Positions 7,701-9,990 of a DNA stretch of 9,990 bases are shown here, in pieces. Every line of letters starts with the position of its first letter. Position 1 is the stretch's first letter. A model generated the notes under the pieces. That model was not told the DNA's origin, did no database searches, and saw only the letters and a list, made by a program, of their open reading frames with translations. The DNA is from Calditrichota bacterium (GTDB lineage: Bacteria > Calditrichota > Calditrichia > RBG-13-44-9 > J075). The translations under genes were made by a program, and so were the position numbers. The stretch lies in the NCBI GenBank assembly GCA_003695285.1, contig RFIL01000309.1, positions 1 to 9,990 of the forward strand. The letters run 5' to 3'.

Positions 7701-8188
7701 AGCGCTGCCTGAATACCGGCAATCCCGCCACCCACAATCAAGGTTGCCGGGTTAATATCTGCTTTTAAAGGGGTTAATGGTTCGTGATATACGACCCGGT
7801 GCACGGCAGCGTTGACCAGGGCTTTGGCCTTTTGGGTGGCTTTATCCACATCACTGTGCACCCAGGCGCAATGCTCCCGAATATTCGCCATTTGAAAGAG
7901 GTAACGATTTAATCCCGCCCGTTCCACAGCACCTCGAAAGGTTAACTCATGCATCTGGGGCGAACAAGCAGCTACCACCACCCGGGTCAGATTGTGTTTT
8001 TTGATATCTTCCTCAATCATCTTCTGCCCGGGATCAGAACACATGAATTTGTAATCTTTGGAAACCACCACGTTCGGGTTGGATTTCATGGCTTCAGCCA
8101 CTTCCGCCACCCGAACGGTCTGGGCAATGTTCACCCCGCAATGACAGATGTAAACACCAACTCTTTCCTTATGATGATTGCTATTCAT
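4778..8188 (-). CDS. hdrA: HdrA with an inserted NfnB/GltD-like NAD(P)H module (fusion flavoprotein)
   Basis: FAD iron-sulfur subunit where electron bifurcation takes place; 1136 residues against about 650 for ordinary HdrA. Domains in order: HdrA N-terminal part (1-140, CHCG at 15-18); FAD fold with GGGIAG (153-158) and TLDCAACILTPKM (Cys197, Cys200); one ferredoxin motif (Cys248, 251, 254, 258); a GltD/NfnB-like module (about 293-772) with cluster cysteines 298, 302, 337, 341, 345, 349, FAD motif GSGPAG (395-400), NAD(P) motif GGGNTA (526-531) and YRR (550-552); a Cys-rich motif (774-790); the rest of HdrA with GSRD and YCSRVCCMYA (883-891); and two C-terminal ferredoxin motifs (1070-1080, 1101-1111). 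The insert separates the two halves of HdrA's internal ferredoxin domain. The start at 8188 has GGGAG six bases upstream. No GltB is nearby, so glutamate synthase is unlikely. NADP rather than NAD is suggested, weakly, by YRR. Confidence 0.95.
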   Translation of the reverse strand: MNSNHHKERVGVYICHCGVNIAQTVRVAEVAEAMKSNPNVVVSKDYKFMCSDPGQKMIEEDIKKHNLTRVVVAACSPQMHELTFRGAVERAGLNRYLFQMANIREHCAWVHSDVDKATQKAKALVNAAVHRVVYHEPLTPLKADINPATLIVGGGIAGIQAALEIAESGNKVYLVEKESTIGGQMAKFNKTFPTLDCAACILTPKMVSVSHRKNIETLTMAEVEDVSGAIGNFKVRIRKKARYVTDACTSCGECTTVCPVKVPNWFDEFKQQRTAIHKAFPQAVPNTYVIEKQERPPCMEACPIHQEAAGYVALIREGRFHEAAQLIHQKNPLPIVCGRVCYHPCETECNRGYVDQPVAIQHLKRFAIDWEMKHNGRFEPPKIEKHRPEKVAIIGSGPAGLTCAHDLALKGYQVTVFEQHSVLGGMLAIGIPEYRLPKKLLEMELDYLRGMGIQFVTNMRLGSDITIEELRKHGFDAIFIAIGAQKSVRLYIPGENLEGVVSGVDFLRRVNLGISREVGRNVAVIGGGNTAIDAARTALRCGAKKVTILYRRTKLEMPASPEEIADAESEGVHISYLTAPVEILGKGGKVTGIKCTRMQLGEPDASGRRRPIPIPNSEHELEFDMVIVAISQTPEVETLNGKSDIHLETTKWETLKVNPETLQTNVPYIFAAGDVVLGPSTIIAAMGGGRRAAESIDKFLNNEPLTNYTTHMVRESVPRGETFRPHSYAPTFKDTPRKERMEMPRLDPRRRAHSWEEVELGYTEEQAMQEAARCLNCGVCVECYECERVCEPKAVNHAMKDEVVELNVGQIIIATGYDLFDASKMVRYGYGKLKNVLSSLEFERMLSSTGPTGGKILLEDGREPRAVGIIHCVGSRDLNYNRYCSRVCCMYAMKFAHLVKDRTNAEVYQFYIDMRAYGKGYEEFYNRILEEGVNVIRGKVAEVVEKRTPDGDKFLAVRCEDTLIGKFREIPVDMVILCNALQPSKTADKIAKLFGLSRSPDGFFLERHPKLDPFSTASDGIYIAGCAQGPKDIPDTVAQASGAAARVLGTISKKEIQLDPIRAVINEQYCSGCRICNNLCPYHAIDFIEEKKVSVINDALCKGCGTCVAACPAGAITGKGFSDQQIYAELEGLLAV

Positions 8189-8224
8189 GACTTTCTCCCA
8201 TACCTTGGGCTATCTAATTTTTCC

Positions 8225-8315
8225 ACCCTTAACCTTTACTTTTTAATCTATATTCTTTGCTCCTTAATCCTTGCTCTTTGATCTTTGATCTTCAATCTTT
8301 GATCTTTGATCTTCA
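8225..8315. repeat. Thirteen degenerate 7-base units, consensus ATCTTTG, in the hdrB-hdrA gap
   Basis: Ninety-one bases can be cut into thirteen 7-base units. The five nearest hdrB (8281-8315) are almost uniform, ATCTTTG or ATCTTCA; those nearer hdrA drift to forms such as ATCCTTG, CTCCTTA and ACCTTTA. The gradient from uniform to degenerate suggests growth at the hdrB end and ageing away from it. The last unit runs into hdrB: its TCA (8313-8315) is the complement of the hdrB stop codon TGA, so the array either supplied this stop or ends exactly on it. No gene or RNA was recognised here. Confidence 0.85.
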
Positions 8316-9224
8316 AACCTTTACCTCCGCCTCTTCCTGCCGTTTCTTTTCCACCGGATGAGCGATGATTTCTTCCAATTTCTCACAGCGATAAAAATTC
8401 TTATCCAACCCCAACTTTTCCCGTTCAATTCCCAACGCAACCCCCAGAACCTGGGTAAAGAAGAAAACGGGCATCCGAAAATGGGTATCGAAGGTTCGAT
8501 TAATTTTGTCCTGGTACGATTCCAGGTTCATCTGACAGAGGGGGCAGGTGGTCACGATCAAATCCGCCTCGTTTTCTACCGCACATTCCAGAATCTCTTT
8601 GGAGAGTTTTAAAGCCACTTCCTCATAAGTCGTCATCAACATCCCACCGCAGCAACGCAATTTCATCGGGAAATACACATTGGTAGCGCCCAACGCTTCA
8701 AACAGGTTATCCATGGTGGTCGGGTCTTCCCGATCATCAAAACCCCGCTCGGGTCGCACGATTTGGCAGCCATAATAGTTGGCAATGCGCAGTCCGGTTA
8801 AGGGGCGCTCCACATAATCCCGGATAATCTCGATTCCCATATCGTTAATGAGCACATCGAGGGGATGCCGCACCCGAACGCCGTTGTTGTATTGCAAATT
8901 GGCTTTTGCCAGACAGGAGTTTACCTTTTCCTTTAGTGCGGGATTGTTGCGTAAAAAGCGGTTGGCTTTGTTTAACACGGTAAAACAGGAACTGCAGGGT
9001 GCGACCAAATCATAGGGGTACTTTTCTGCCAGCGCCAGGTTGCGCGAGGCAATGGCTAACGAGGTAATTTCCTTCACCGACATATAAATGGTCGCTCCGC
9101 AACAATTCCAGTCTTCAATCTCAATTAACTCGCAGCCTAACTTTTCCGAGACCGCTCTACAGGACATATCATAGGCCTGGTGAGCGGAATGAAGGCTGCA
9201 ACCGGGATAATAGGTGTATTTCAT
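8313..9224 (-). CDS. hdrB: Heterodisulfide reductase subunit B, HdrB
   Basis: Disulfide-reducing subunit; in methanogens its two non-cubane [4Fe-4S] clusters cleave CoM-S-S-CoB. The 303-residue product has both complete CCG-type motifs: Cys9, Cys41-Cys42, Cys77, Cys80 and Cys153, Cys191-Cys192, Cys227, Cys230, with the spacing typical of the family. No residue of either motif is missing, so it should be active rather than a structural relic. The tail after about residue 290 is Lys/Glu-rich and ends next to a tandem repeat array. The start at 9224 has GGAG eight bases upstream. It lies between hdrC and hdrA. Bacteria generally lack coenzymes M and B, so the true substrate is open; a protein dithiol or another acceptor is possible. 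Glycolate oxidase GlcF-like and other CCG proteins share the motif, but the setting makes HdrB secure. Confidence 0.95.
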   Translation of the reverse strand: MKYTYYPGCSLHSAHQAYDMSCRAVSEKLGCELIEIEDWNCCGATIYMSVKEITSLAIASRNLALAEKYPYDLVAPCSSCFTVLNKANRFLRNNPALKEKVNSCLAKANLQYNNGVRVRHPLDVLINDMGIEIIRDYVERPLTGLRIANYYGCQIVRPERGFDDREDPTTMDNLFEALGATNVYFPMKLRCCGGMLMTTYEEVALKLSKEILECAVENEADLIVTTCPLCQMNLESYQDKINRTFDTHFRMPVFFFTQVLGVALGIEREKLGLDKNFYRCEKLEEIIAHPVEKKRQEEAEVKV

Positions 9225-9310
9225 AATGTTTCTCCAATGGTTAACTCATCTTATTTTCTGGTTCAATTTGTCTTCACTGATAATGGGTGTATGTATATAT
9301 AGGTATTCAG

Positions 9311-9345
9311 TGTTTCGTGCTTCGTGTTGCGTGTTTCGTGTTGCG
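9311..9345. repeat. Five 7-base tandem units, consensus TGTTKCG, in the hdrC-hdrB gap
   Basis: Five units stand without gaps: TGTTTCG and TGTTGCG alternate, with one TGCTTCG. The array fills 35 of the 142 bases between the hdrC stop and the hdrB start. The eight bases TATTCAGT run into its first unit (9304-9311) and also occur inside the mvhG-mvhA array (2993-3000); TCAGTGT recurs just before the hdrA-mvhD array (4653-4659). The rest of the gap is AT-rich and I see no convincing promoter in it. Confidence 0.8.
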
Positions 9346-9366
9346 TGGACGAAGCACTTTCCCAAA

Positions 9367-9990
9367 TTAACCCACGGCCTGGTAACCCACCGCTTCTTCG
9401 CGGTAAGGTTTTACTTCATATTCTACCGGCATATCCAGCTTTTCCGCCGCTTTGATGATATTGCGTAATCCACGAATATCTTTGATTTTGGAAGCCTTGA
9501 ATTCAATTCTCCCTTTCCGTGCCAACTTTAAGCCCAGAGGGATATAGGCGAAGGCTTTCCAGAAACCGGATTTTAAAAAATAGTAAACCATTAACCGCGG
9601 TTCATTGACCCTGCCGAAGACGAACATGCTCTTCATAAAGGAGTCGGCCAGGGAATGGACCGGAAATTTTCTGGAGTAAATCCCCCGTTCCATGGCAGTG
9701 CGTTTCAGGGCGTAGATGATGTCAGTGATTTTGATGTTTTCCGGACAGCGGGTTTGACAGGCGTAGCAGGAAGCACAGGTCCAGATGGCTTTACTGCGCA
9801 GGATGGTTTCCATATCTCCTGCCCGAAACAGAGCAATAATTTCCCGGGGAGGAATATCCATGGCATAGGAAACCGGGCAGGAACCGGTGCAGGTGCCACA
9901 CTGGATACAGGCTTTAATTTTTTCACCGCCCGGTATTACCCCGACTTGTTCCAGAAAGGCAATGCGAAGTTCGGTTTCTTTTTTACTCAA
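9367..9990 (-). CDS. hdrC: Heterodisulfide reductase subunit C, HdrC (5' end at window edge)
   Basis: Iron-sulfur subunit that relays electrons from HdrA to HdrB. The visible 207 residues contain two [4Fe-4S] motifs, CIQCGTCTGSCP (Cys28, 31, 34, 38) and CASCYACQTRCP (Cys72, 75, 78, 82), followed by the helical C-terminal part usual for HdrC. There is no long hydrophobic stretch typical of a membrane-bound HdrE/DsrM-like partner. The frame is open to the last base; the first codon is TTG, so it may be a start codon there or the true start may lie outside. The length already equals or slightly exceeds typical HdrC, so little if anything is missing. It is the first visible gene of the operon, and the promoter must lie upstream of it, outside the window, unless more genes precede it. 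Confidence 0.93.
   Translation of the reverse strand: MSKKETELRIAFLEQVGVIPGGEKIKACIQCGTCTGSCPVSYAMDIPPREIIALFRAGDMETILRSKAIWTCASCYACQTRCPENIKITDIIYALKRTAMERGIYSRKFPVHSLADSFMKSMFVFGRVNEPRLMVYYFLKSGFWKAFAYIPLGLKLARKGRIEFKASKIKDIRGLRNIIKAAEKLDMPVEYEVKPYREEAVGYQAVG

Noticed and set aside
7205..7768. Open frame of 187 codons on the plus strand opposite hdrA
   Set aside because: It lies wholly antisense to well-supported hdrA sequence, resembles no protein I know, and several similar shadows occur opposite hdrA, as expected from its codon composition.
4778..8188. HdrA fusion as an assembly or frameshift artefact
   Set aside because: The frame is continuous across both junctions, the insert lies inside a domain with proper HdrA sequence on both sides, and its total length fits insertion of one complete module.
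8225..8315. CRISPR array
   Set aside because: The period is 7 bases with no spacers and no cas gene nearby; it is a simple tandem repeat.
9225..9310. Promoter for hdrB in the AT-rich gap (TATATA at about 9293-9300)
   Set aside because: No matching -35 element at suitable spacing was found, and an operon promoter upstream of hdrC is simpler.

Overview
The window carries seven genes, all on the minus strand, so transcription runs from right to left. The order of transcription is hdrC, hdrB, hdrA, mvhD, mvhG, mvhA, gltA. The first six encode the subunits of a heterodisulfide-reductase/[NiFe]-hydrogenase supercomplex (HdrABC-MvhADG), known from hydrogenotrophic methanogens as the enzyme that uses H2 to reduce ferredoxin and a disulfide at once by flavin-based electron bifurcation. 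The last gene is a hexameric-type citrate synthase.

The source looks bacterial rather than methanogenic. The citrate synthase is of the bacterial GltA type, most starts have a clear Shine-Dalgarno sequence, and HdrA carries a GltD/NfnB-like NAD(P)H-oxidoreductase module. An anaerobic or facultatively anaerobic bacterium with ferredoxin-based metabolism fits. A little-cultured phylum such as Calditrichota or KSB1 would be compatible, but that is a guess.

Region by region: 9990-9367 HdrC (starts at or beyond the window edge); 9224-8313 HdrB with both CCG motifs; 8188-4778 a 1136-residue HdrA, about 480 residues longer than the usual ~650; 4622-4167 MvhD; 4082-3051 MvhG; 2917-1439 MvhA with both Ni-binding CxxC motifs; 1363-74 GltA; 73-1 an undecided GC-rich stretch with a small hairpin. 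The starts of mvhA and gltA are moved inward from the longest reading frames because a Shine-Dalgarno sequence sits just before an internal ATG.

Electrons from H2 would pass from the NiFe site in MvhA through the clusters of MvhG to the [2Fe-2S] protein MvhD, then to HdrA, whose FAD splits them between ferredoxin and the HdrC/HdrB disulfide-reducing branch. The extra module in HdrA offers a second entry or exit point, NAD(P)H, so the complex may link H2, NAD(P)H, ferredoxin and a dithiol/disulfide pair. The bacterial partner of HdrB is unknown, since CoM-S-S-CoB is not expected here.

The gaps between genes are long for an operon (75 to 155 bases). Four of the six hold degenerate tandem arrays with a strict 7-base period, each with a different unit. 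The fusion HdrA and the heptamer arrays are the two points most worth following.
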